From positions 1 through 5,450 of the forward strand of contig JAENVU010000002.1 in assembly GCA_016650415.1 (NCBI GenBank): a DNA stretch of 5,450 bases. The letters are read 5' to 3'. Position 1 is the first letter of the stretch. Every line of letters starts with the position of its first letter. The notes under the pieces were generated by a model. That model was not told the DNA's origin. It made no database searches and was given only the letters and a program-made list of their open reading frames with translations. The position numbers and the translations under genes are program-made. The stretch is from Acidimicrobiia bacterium. GTDB taxonomy: Bacteria; Actinomycetota; Acidimicrobiia; IMCC26256; JAENVU01. Positions 1 to 4,905 of this stretch are shown piece by piece.

Positions 1-6
1 GCGCAG

Positions 7-2433
7 GTGCAGACAACCGAGAGCGGGACGACCGCGCTGCGAACGCGGCACACGGTCGCCATCTTCTTGGTGAGCTTGGCGGGACTCCTGCTCGAGGTGG
101 GATACACCCGCGTCGTCTCCTACAAGCTCTGGTACTACTACACCTACCTCGTGCTCGGGCTGGCCCTCCTCGGCATCGGGTCCGGTGGAATCTTCGTCGT
201 CGTCTGGCCCCGCCTCCGCCAGGCCGCGACCGACACCGTCATTGCGGTCTGTTCGGTGATCAGTGCGGTCGCGATCACCGCGGGCTACTTCCTCATTGCC
301 CGGCTGCACATCGACACCGTGCAGATCTGGGATTACGGCACGTCGGGCTCCTACAAGAGCCTGGCCAAGCTGGGACTCATCTGTTTCGTCCTGTTCGCGT
401 CGTTCGTGCCGCTGGGGATCATCATCTCGACGATCCTGGGTCGCGGTGGCAATCGGGTGGGGCGCCTCTACTTCTCCGATCTCATCGGCGCCGGCCTGGG
501 GTGCGCGCTGGCGATCCCGCTGATCACCTGGCTGGGACCGCCCCAGGTCATCGTGGTCTCGGCCGTGGTCTTCGCGCTGGTCGCGCTCGTCGTGATGCGC
601 CGCCCGTCGATCCCCATGGCGGCGGTGGCCGCAGTCGCAATCGTGCTGGCGATCCTCGCGTCCGGCGCCGGCCTGGTCGACGTCCGCCCCGAGGATCGCA
701 AGGCCGATCCCGAGCACGCGGCCTTCTCCGATTGGGGTCCGGTGTTTCGGGTCGACGTCGCGGAGATCAAGCCCGAGCTCAAGTCGTTGTTCCACGACGG
801 CAGCTTCGGGTCGGCGATCTATGCGTTCGACGGCAACGCGGCCGGCGTCACCCGCTTCAACGACGATCCCCGGTCGCTGCCGTTCGCGCTGCTCGGCACC
901 AAGCCGGACCACACCCTCATCATCGGTTCCGCCGGCGGCAACGAGATCGTCGCCGCGTTGCATTACGGCTCGAAGCAGATCGACGGCGTGGAGCTGAACC
1001 CGGTCACCGTCGACCTCGTCACCGAGCGCTACCGCAAGTTCGCGGGTGATCTCCCCGACCAACCCGGGGTCACGATCCACCAGGGCGACGGTCGCACCTA
1101 CCTCGCCCGCAGCAACGACAACTACGACATCATCTGGTTTGTCGCGCCCGACAGCTACGCCGCGAACAACGCCGCGTCGTCGGGCGCGTTCGTGCTCTCT
1201 GAGAGCTACCTCTACACGACGAACATGATCAAGGAGGCGATGTCCCACCTCTCAGATCGCGGGATCATGGTCGTGCAGTTCGGCGAGTTGAGCTTCGCCG
1301 ATGCCCCCAACCGCACTGCCCGCTACGTGATGACCGCGCGCAAGGCGCTGGAGGAGATCGGGGTCGAGAACCCGGGCGAGCACGTCATCGTGGCGCCGTA
1401 CATCACGAACGAGACCGGTGATCTCTCGACCGTGATGGTGAAGCGCACCGCGTTCACCCCCGCGGAGGTCCAGCGCTTCCAGGCGGGTATCACGAAGGTT
1501 CCGAAGAACGAGATCTCCTGGGCGCCGGGCCTGCCGCCGGGCCCGGGCCTGGTCCCGCAGCTCATCGAGGGCTCGGATCAGCAGGCGGCCAAGGCCGCCG
1601 CGTCCTACCCGCGTGAGATCCACGCCATCAGCGACGACGGCCCCTTCTTCTGGCACTTCGCCAGCTTCACCGACGTCGTCAAACACTTCTTCACGCCGAT
1701 CTCGGCCACCGACCCCGAAGACTCGATCGGGGAGCGGGTGCTCGTCCTGCTCCTCGCCATCTCGGTGCTCTACGCCGCGGTCTTCCTGCTGGTTCCGTTC
1801 CTGTTCGTCCGCAAGGAGTGGAAAGCCCTGCCGCGGAAGGGGATCTCCGCGGTGTACTTCGCCACGCTCGGACTCGGTTTCATGCTGTTCGAGATCTCGA
1901 TGATCCAGCGACTGGTGCTGTTTCTCGGCTATCCCACCTATTCGCTGACCGTCACGCTGGCGTCGATCCTCGTCTTCACCGGCCTCGGCGCACTGCTCAG
2001 CAACCGGCTCGCCGATCGCGCCCGCACCGTGTTGCCGATCGTCTTCGCGGTGCTGTGCGGCCTGGTCGCGTTCTACCAGTGGGTTCTCGGCGGGATCATC
2101 GACTCCCTCTTGTCCGAGGACCTCGTCGTTCGCGTCCTCGTGTCGCTGCTCGTGTTGGCGCCGCTCGGGTTGTGTCTGGGCATGTTCATGCCGCTCGGCC
2201 TCCGGGTCGTCGGCGGGTTGAGTGATCACGCGGACGAGTACGTCGCGTGGGCGTGGGCGATCAACGGCTTCTTCTCGGTGATCGGATCTGTCCTCACGAC
2301 GATGCTCGCGATGTCGATCGGTTTCCGCGCTGTCCAGCTCCTCGCCCTCGCGGTCTACGCGATCGCGGTGCTGGCGTTCTTCCGCCTGGTCGGGCGCGGT
2401 CGCACCACCGCGTCCTCACCGATTGGCGCCTGA
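7..2433 (+). CDS. Polytopic membrane protein with spermidine-synthase-like domain
   Basis: This gene encodes about 808 residues and belongs to the membrane-bound spermidine-synthase-like proteins; its substrate is unknown. Roughly seven hydrophobic segments precede residue 220 (for example 16-34, 45-67, 76-99, 121-143, 153-175, 178-197, 201-220). A soluble class I Rossmann domain spans about 225-575, and a second membrane block of about six or seven segments starts near 578. In the Rossmann domain a glycine loop (GSAGGNE, 307-313), the acidic ELNP motif (329-332) and GDGR (360-363) suggest binding of an S-adenosyl-type nucleotide. The YDxIxxDxxDP signature of true aminopropyltransferases reads YDIIWFVAPDS (373-383), so the usual catalytic Asp is Val379 and spermidine synthesis is doubtful. 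The C-terminal block has the family-like run FMLFEISMIQRLVLFLG. The start is a GTG six bases from the window edge; the frame stays open to the edge, so the true start may lie upstream. No ribosome binding site can be judged. Confidence 0.85.
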   Translation: MQTTESGTTALRTRHTVAIFLVSLAGLLLEVGYTRVVSYKLWYYYTYLVLGLALLGIGSGGIFVVVWPRLRQAATDTVIAVCSVISAVAITAGYFLIARLHIDTVQIWDYGTSGSYKSLAKLGLICFVLFASFVPLGIIISTILGRGGNRVGRLYFSDLIGAGLGCALAIPLITWLGPPQVIVVSAVVFALVALVVMRRPSIPMAAVAAVAIVLAILASGAGLVDVRPEDRKADPEHAAFSDWGPVFRVDVAEIKPELKSLFHDGSFGSAIYAFDGNAAGVTRFNDDPRSLPFALLGTKPDHTLIIGSAGGNEIVAALHYGSKQIDGVELNPVTVDLVTERYRKFAGDLPDQPGVTIHQGDGRTYLARSNDNYDIIWFVAPDSYAANNAASSGAFVLSESYLYTTNMIKEAMSHLSDRGIMVVQFGELSFADAPNRTARYVMTARKALEEIGVENPGEHVIVAPYITNETGDLSTVMVKRTAFTPAEVQRFQAGITKVPKNEISWAPGLPPGPGLVPQLIEGSDQQAAKAAASYPREIHAISDDGPFFWHFASFTDVVKHFFTPISATDPEDSIGERVLVLLLAISVLYAAVFLLVPFLFVRKEWKALPRKGISAVYFATLGLGFMLFEISMIQRLVLFLGYPTYSLTVTLASILVFTGLGALLSNRLADRARTVLPIVFAVLCGLVAFYQWVLGGIIDSLLSEDLVVRVLVSLLVLAPLGLCLGMFMPLGLRVVGGLSDHADEYVAWAWAINGFFSVIGSVLTTMLAMSIGFRAVQLLALAVYAIAVLAFFRLVGRGRTTASSPIGA

Positions 2434-2476
2434 GGGGCCCACCGGACCCGTCACGCGCCAAACGCCGGGGTGGGGC
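2423..2476. terminator. Candidate bidirectional terminator region between convergent genes
   Basis: Two overlapping inverted repeats lie around the 45-bp gap between two convergent stop codons. The first is TTGGCGC (2423-2429) with GCGCCAA (2455-2461), enclosing the stop of the upstream membrane-protein gene. The second is CCCACC (2438-2443) with GGTGGG (2469-2474). Loops are long (about 25 nt) and neither is followed by a T-run, so they would not act as classical intrinsic terminators. Placement between two converging genes is the main argument. Confidence 0.3.
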
Positions 2477-2478
2477 GG

Positions 2479-2967
2479 TCAGTCGCGGAAGTTGGTGAAC
2501 TGCAGCGGCAAGTCGAAGTCGTGATCCTTGAGCGCCGCGATCACTGACTGCAGGTGGTCGCGCTTCTTACCGGTCACGCGCACCTGCTCGCCCTGGATCT
2601 GGTGCTGGACCCCCTTGAGCGACAGGCCCTTGATGAACTTGCCGACCTCGCGGGCCTTGTCGTCGGTGATGCCCATGCGCAACGTGACGGTCTGGCGCAC
2701 GGTGCCCTTCGTCGCTTCTTCGATGTTCCCCCAACCCAGGGCCTTCAGCGACACCTGCCGCTTGACCATCTTCTCTTCCAGCACTTGTCGCAACGCCTGG
2801 AGGCGCGGTTCGGACTCGGTGTGGATCTCGATGGTGGCCTCTTTGAGCTCGATCGAGCTGTCGGTGCCTTTGAAGTCGTACCGCTGCGAGATCTCCCGCG
2901 CGGCCTGGTCCACTCCGTTGCGGACCTCTTGCATGTCGACTTCGGACACCACGTCAAAACTGGGCAT
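2479..2967 (-). CDS. yajQ: YajQ family nucleotide-binding protein
   Basis: The product is 162 residues, the normal length for the YajQ (DUF520) family of small cytoplasmic proteins. Family members bind nucleotides; a Xanthomonas homologue is reported to bind cyclic di-GMP, so a signalling role is possible but not shown here. The family hallmarks are all present: N-terminal MPSFDVVSEVD (1-11), RYDFKG (29-34), the middle RQTVTLRMGI (91-100), VRVTGKKRDHLQ (129-140) and the C-terminal PLQFTNFRD (154-162). The ATG at 2965-2967 is chosen because it gives the canonical N-terminus. A GGGAG ribosome binding site lies at 2979-2983, 11 nt upstream. The frame remains open upstream to 3147 but that stretch is antisense to tRNA-Tyr and is not coding. 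The gene diverges from tRNA-Tyr and converges on the spermidine-synthase-like gene. Confidence 0.96.
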   Translation of the reverse strand: MPSFDVVSEVDMQEVRNGVDQAAREISQRYDFKGTDSSIELKEATIEIHTESEPRLQALRQVLEEKMVKRQVSLKALGWGNIEEATKGTVRQTVTLRMGITDDKAREVGKFIKGLSLKGVQHQIQGEQVRVTGKKRDHLQSVIAALKDHDFDLPLQFTNFRD

Positions 2968-3006
2968 GACGAGCGAATCTCCCGTGGAAAAGTGATGTTG
3001 ACGGCT

Positions 3007-3016
3007 TGCTACTGTA
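3007..3016 (+). promoter_or_regulatory. Extended -10 promoter of tRNA-Tyr; possibly also serves yajQ
   Basis: TG-C-TACTGT (3007-3015) matches an extended -10 element with a TANNNT hexamer. Initiation 6-8 nt downstream would fall at about 3022, the first base of the mature tRNA. No good -35 lies at the correct distance; the TTGACG at 2998-3003 is too close. The 7-mer TACTGTA (3010-3016) also reads TACAGTA on the minus strand, another TANNNT, which would start yajQ mRNA near 3004 with a leader of about 36 nt. Confidence 0.45.
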
Positions 3017-3021
3017 CGCCC

Positions 3022-3105
3022 GGGTCCGTACCCGAGAGGCCAAAGGGATCTGGCTGTAAACCAGATGCGCAAGCTACGGGGGTTCGAATCCCTCCGGGCC
3101 CACCA
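3022..3105 (+). tRNA. tRNA-Tyr (anticodon GTA)
   Basis: The gene folds as a class II tRNA. The acceptor GGGTCCG (3022-3028) pairs with CGGGCCC (3095-3101) with one T-G wobble; the discriminator is A (3102) and CCA is encoded (3103-3105). The D arm is CCC/GGG. The anticodon stem is TCTGG/CCAGA with loop CTGTAAA and anticodon GTA at 3056-3058. A variable region of about 12 nt (3066-3077) precedes the T arm GGGGG-TTCGAAT-CCCTC. It is the only tRNA in the window whose CCA end is encoded. It reads UAC/UAU codons. Confidence 0.97.
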
Positions 3106-3119
3106 CAAATTGCGTCGCA

Positions 3120-3132
3120 GCCGCGCCGCGGC
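3120..3132 (+). terminator. Small GC hairpin after tRNA-Tyr
   Basis: GCCGC (3120-3124) and GCGGC (3128-3132) can form a 5-bp stem with a 3-nt loop, 15 nt past the end of tRNA-Tyr. There is no T-run after it. It could mark transcript end or 3' trimming of the precursor, but such stems occur often by chance at this GC content. Confidence 0.25.
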
Positions 3133-3219
3133 GAGTGCCCTGCGCACCCGCGTCGCTCGTTCCTCGCTCTCGGGCTGCTCCGGACACCGCGACCGGTTCC
3201 CGCGAGTGTCCTGCGCGCC
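3131..3219. repeat. Imperfect 18-bp direct repeat in the tRNA-Tyr/GNAT spacer
   Basis: GCGAGTGCCCTGCGCACC (3131-3148) and GCGAGTGTCCTGCGCGCC (3202-3219) agree at 16 of 18 positions and lie 71 bp apart. The second copy contains the right arm of the hairpin at 3182-3211. Between the copies is a CGCTCGTTCCTCGCTC-like run (3154-3169), a degenerate motif of a kind often seen between genes in high-GC actinobacteria (recalled, not checked). No coding sense is evident in this spacer. Confidence 0.5.
3182..3211 (-). terminator. Strong hairpin downstream of the GNAT gene
   Basis: GGACACCGCG (3182-3191) pairs with CGCG (3201-3204) and GTGTCC (3206-3211), giving ten base pairs interrupted by one bulged A (3205) and closing a 9-nt loop. 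It sits about 14 nt beyond the stop of the minus-strand acetyltransferase gene, where a terminator is expected. No T-run follows on the minus strand. It could also stop plus-strand read-through from tRNA-Tyr. Confidence 0.45.
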
Positions 3220-3224
3220 ATGCC

Positions 3225-3719
3225 TCAGAGCATGCGTTGCATGACGACGACGTCGAGCCAGCGGCCGAGTTTGCGGCCGACTTCGCGTTCGGTGCCCACG
3301 ATCTCGAACCCGCAGCGGCGGTGCAACCTGATCGAGGCATCGTGGCCACCGACGATCCGGGCGATCATCGAGTGGTATCCGTACTGCTGCGCGAGCTGGA
3401 CGAGTTCGGCCAGCAGCTGATGTCCGACGCCGTTCCCGCGCTGGTCTTCCCGGATGTAGACCGAATCCTCCACGGTGGTGAAGTAGGCCGGCCGTTCCTT
3501 ATACGGCGAAAGTGACCCGAACCCGACGATGTCTCCGCTCTCGCCGACGGCGACGATCGCCGGATGTCCGCCGTTGTGCTCGGAAATCCATGCGACCTGG
3601 TCTTCGAAGCTGCGGGGGACCAGGTCGAAGGTGACCGTCGACCCCGAGACTTCGACGTTGTAGATCGCTCGGATCGCCTCGGCGTCGGCAGCTGCGGCGG
3701 GTCGGAGTGTCGTGGGCAC
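3225..3719 (-). CDS. GNAT family N-acetyltransferase, PAT/MnaT (YncA)-like
   Basis: The product is a 164-residue cytoplasmic acetyltransferase of the GNAT fold, using acetyl-CoA to acetylate an amine. The family resemblance is to phosphinothricin/methionine-sulfoximine-type enzymes: IYNVEVSGSTVTF (19-31) near the N-terminus, the conserved Glu in TVEDSVY (82-88), the acetyl-CoA loop RGNGVG (94-99), then DASIRLHRRCGFE (127-139) and the C-terminal EVGRKLGRWLDVV (146-158). The true substrate cannot be read from sequence. The start is taken as GTG at 3717-3719: a -35/-10 pair (TTAGCA, 17 nt, TACCGT) lies just upstream and predicts a transcript beginning at or next to this codon, so translation is probably leaderless. 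No ribosome binding site precedes it. An in-frame GTG at 3776 would add 19 unconserved residues and would lie upstream of the promoter. Confidence 0.9.
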   Translation of the reverse strand: MPTTLRPAAAADAEAIRAIYNVEVSGSTVTFDLVPRSFEDQVAWISEHNGGHPAIVAVGESGDIVGFGSLSPYKERPAYFTTVEDSVYIREDQRGNGVGHQLLAELVQLAQQYGYHSMIARIVGGHDASIRLHRRCGFEIVGTEREVGRKLGRWLDVVVMQRML

Positions 3720-3726
3720 GCCCCGG

Positions 3727-3755
3727 ACGGTATCCGACGGCGCTCGGGTTGCTAA
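3727..3755 (-). promoter_or_regulatory. Promoter of the GNAT gene (leaderless)
   Basis: On the minus strand TTAGCA (3755-3750) serves as a -35 with 4 of 6 consensus bases. A spacer of exactly 17 nt follows, then TACCGT (3732-3727) as a TANNNT -10. Only 7 nt separate the -10 from the GTG at 3719, so transcription would start at 3720 or 3719. Confidence 0.5.
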
Positions 3756-3758
3756 TGT
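3749..3758 (+). promoter_or_regulatory. Extended -10 promoter of tRNA-Thr
   Basis: TTGCTAATGT (3749-3758) carries the extended motif TG-C and the hexamer TAATGT. It matches the box before tRNA-Tyr (TTGCTACTGT) at 9 of 10 bases. Initiation near 3765 would leave a leader of about 34 nt before tRNA-Thr. The same bases form the -35 of the divergent acetyltransferase promoter. Confidence 0.45.
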
Positions 3759-3798
3759 CCATGGGCCCAAGCCCACCTTTGGTGAGCCTGGATGGTTT

Positions 3799-3870
<72 letters not shown>

Positions 3871-3940
3871 CCGACATTACGAGTCGGTGGTCCGTGACCA
3901 CCAACTCCAAACGTCGACCCGCAGGCACCGATCTGGTGTC
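3871..3940 (+). terminator. Hairpins in the Thr-Met tRNA spacer
   Basis: Three structures are visible. GAGT-C-GGTGGTC (3881-3892) pairs with GACCACC-A-ACTC (3896-3907): eleven base pairs, one C/A mismatch and a 3-nt loop. CCGAC (3871-3875) with GTCGG (3883-3887) is an alternative, mutually exclusive stem beginning directly after tRNA-Thr. GGCACC (3924-3929) with GGTGTC (3935-3940) forms a third stem 6 nt before tRNA-Met. No T-run follows any of them. They may guide precursor cleavage or partly terminate transcription. Confidence 0.4.
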
Positions 3941-3946
3941 GCGCCC

Positions 3947-4020
3947 GGCGGGATAGCTCAGCTGGTCAGAGCGCACGGCTCATAATCGTGAGGTCGAGGG
4001 TTCGATCCCCTCTCCCGCTA
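3947..4020 (+). tRNA. tRNA-Met, elongator type (anticodon CAT)
   Basis: The acceptor GGCGGGA (3947-3953) pairs with TCCCGCT (4013-4019), with a G-T pair at the end; the discriminator is A (4020) and CCA is not encoded. The anticodon stem is CACGG/TCGTG with loop CTCATAA and anticodon CAT at 3981-3983. The T arm is GAGGG-TTCGATC-CCCTC. It lacks the three G-C pairs in the anticodon stem that mark the initiator tRNA. An Ile2 tRNA with lysidine-modified CAT is the remaining alternative; position next to rpmG favours elongator Met. Confidence 0.88.
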
Positions 4021-4033
4021 CACCGAGAACAGC

Positions 4034-4058
4034 GACCAGGGCCGACTTCGGCCCGGTC
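4034..4058 (+). promoter_or_regulatory. Stable hairpin in the rpmG leader
   Basis: GACC (4034-4037) plus GGGCCG (4039-4044) pair with CGGCCC (4049-4054) plus GGTC (4055-4058). This gives ten G/C-rich pairs with one bulged A (4038) and a 4-nt ACTT loop. It ends 7 nt before the rpmG ribosome binding site and starts 13 nt after tRNA-Met. No T-run follows, so it looks more like a processing or mRNA-protecting structure than a terminator. Confidence 0.4.
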
Positions 4059-4079
4059 GTCGATGAAGGAAGAGAACGA

Positions 4080-4241
4080 ATGGCATCCGACAAGCGGCTC
4101 AAAGTGACCCTCGCCTGCGAAGAGTGCAAGCGGCGGAACTACATCACCAAGAAGAACAAGAACAACGACCGCGAGCGGATCGAGATGAAGAAGTACTGCC
4201 GCTTCGACCGTCGCCACACGCTCCACAAGGAAACGCGCTGA
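4080..4241 (+). CDS. rpmG: 50S ribosomal protein L33
   Basis: The product is 53 residues, typical for L33, a small protein of the large ribosomal subunit. The family pattern is clear: LKVTLACEECKRRNYITKKN (7-26) and the C-terminal RRHTLHKETR (44-53). The first zinc pair is C13 and C16. The second pair is incomplete: C40 is kept, but the position of the fourth cysteine is Asp43 (CRFD). The protein is therefore between the four-cysteine zinc form and the cysteine-free form. A ribosome binding site AAGGA (4066-4070) lies 9 nt before the ATG. The gene follows tRNA-Thr and tRNA-Met with no -10-like element between them, so it is probably cotranscribed with them. Confidence 0.96.
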   Translation: MASDKRLKVTLACEECKRRNYITKKNKNNDRERIEMKKYCRFDRRHTLHKETR

Positions 4242-4255
4242 CGCGTTCGTTCCTC

Positions 4256-4279
4256 CCCGGTGCGGCTCGTATCACCGGG
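4256..4279 (+). terminator. Hairpin after rpmG, candidate terminator
   Basis: CCCGGTG (4256-4262) and CACCGGG (4273-4279) form a perfect 7-bp stem with a 10-nt loop, beginning 14 nt after the rpmG stop. No T-run follows. It probably separates the tRNA/rpmG transcript from the sigma-factor operon. Confidence 0.45.
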
Positions 4280-4296
4280 CCGGCTCGCCTCCCGAC

Positions 4297-4322
4297 GTAA
4301 CCTCTTTGGGCTCGTGCAGGTC
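4297..4322 (+). promoter_or_regulatory. Candidate promoter of the sigma-factor operon
   Basis: Two readings exist. GTAACC (4297-4302), 17 nt, then GTC (4320-4322) resembles an ECF promoter (GGAACC...CGTC) and would allow autoregulation, with a start near 4329. Alternatively TAACCT (4298-4303) is a TANNNT -10 for the housekeeping sigma factor with no recognisable -35. Neither match is strong. Confidence 0.25.
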
Positions 4323-4341
4323 TGAAGATCTTGGAGCGCCG

Positions 4342-4905
4342 ATGGTGGACGAGACCGAACTGATCCAGGCTGCCCAATCCGGCGATCGCGATGCGTTCGA
4401 CGAGTTGGTTCGCCGCACGTACGTCGATCTCTTCACGCTGGCAGTCCGACTGACGGGCAACGAGGAGGATGCACGCGACGTGGTCCAGGATGCCTACCTC
4501 CGAGCGTGGAAGGGTATCGGCCGGTTTCGCGGTGACGCCCAACTCAGCACTTGGCTCTATCGCATCACGGCGAACTGTGCCTCCACGCACCTCTCCCGCC
4601 GCCGTCGATTCCGCACGGAACCGCTGGTAGCGGCATATGAGCCCGCCGAGATCCGCCACGACGCCCAACCGGCGGCCATGGCCGAGACGACCCTCGACCT
4701 CGAACGGATCGCCGTCGCGGTCGACGAGTTGCCGGCGAAGCTCCGTGCGGTCGTGGTGCTGCGCGATGTCTACGGACTTCCTCACGAGGCCATTGCCGAG
4801 GAACTCGGGATCTCGGTCTCGGCCGCCAAGGTCCGGCTGCATCGAGCGCGAAAGCGCCTGTGGGACACCGTGTTCGAGGAAGGACGGTCGGCCCGTGCGG
4901 TATGA
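4342..4905 (+). CDS. ECF-type RNA polymerase sigma factor
   Basis: The product is a 187-residue sigma-70 family factor with only regions 2 and 4, the layout of extracytoplasmic-function sigma factors. Region 2 spans about 19-89: FDELVRRTYVDLFTLAVRLT, then DVVQDAYLRAWKGIGRF (46-62), the core-binding and -10 recognition part, and STWLYRITANCASTHLSRRRR (69-89). A linker of about 35 residues follows. Region 4 spans about 128-175, with ELPAKLRAVVVLRDVYGLPH (129-148) and the -35-binding helix-turn-helix IAEELGISVSAAKVRLHRAR (151-170). The ATG at 4342 has GGAG (4333-4336) 5 nt upstream; longer forms starting with non-ATG codons would add unconserved residues. The last 11 nt overlap the next gene, which indicates translational coupling with its probable anti-sigma factor. 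No extra C-terminal sensor domain is present. Confidence 0.93.
   Translation: MVDETELIQAAQSGDRDAFDELVRRTYVDLFTLAVRLTGNEEDARDVVQDAYLRAWKGIGRFRGDAQLSTWLYRITANCASTHLSRRRRFRTEPLVAAYEPAEIRHDAQPAAMAETTLDLERIAVAVDELPAKLRAVVVLRDVYGLPHEAIAEELGISVSAAKVRLHRARKRLWDTVFEEGRSARAV

Noticed and set aside
1252..2229. 325-codon open frame on the minus strand inside the spermidine-synthase-like gene
   Set aside because: Its translation is a low-complexity run of charged and polar residues (Glu, Asp, Gln, Arg, His) without domain character, typical of the antisense frame of a high-GC3 gene for a membrane protein.
2968..3147. Upstream extension of the yajQ frame
   Set aside because: It adds a peptide with RRDSNPRSLRIWF, the familiar antisense translation of a tRNA, and overlaps tRNA-Tyr. 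The ATG at 2967 gives the conserved MPSFD start and has a ribosome binding site.
3106..3224. Possible integration site or mobile-element remnant after tRNA-Tyr
   Set aside because: No duplicated tRNA 3' end, integrase or transposase fragment, or terminal inverted repeats are visible; only short repeats and hairpins.
3009..3349. Minus-strand short frames containing GGIRTPVACASGL and similar
   Set aside because: These are antisense translations of tRNA-Tyr, a common source of false hypothetical proteins.
2554..3420. 288-codon plus-strand open frame across yajQ, tRNA-Tyr and the acetyltransferase 3' end
   Set aside because: It is antisense to a clearly conserved gene and runs through a tRNA; the translation has no recognisable domain.
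3720..3776. Longer acetyltransferase start at GTG 3776
   Set aside because: The 19 extra residues do not resemble the family N-terminus, there is no usable ribosome binding site, and the predicted promoter lies inside the extension.
3966..4226. 86-codon minus-strand frame ending in RGDRTLDLTIMSRAL
   Set aside because: It is antisense to rpmG and tRNA-Met; the end is the reverse translation of the tRNA.
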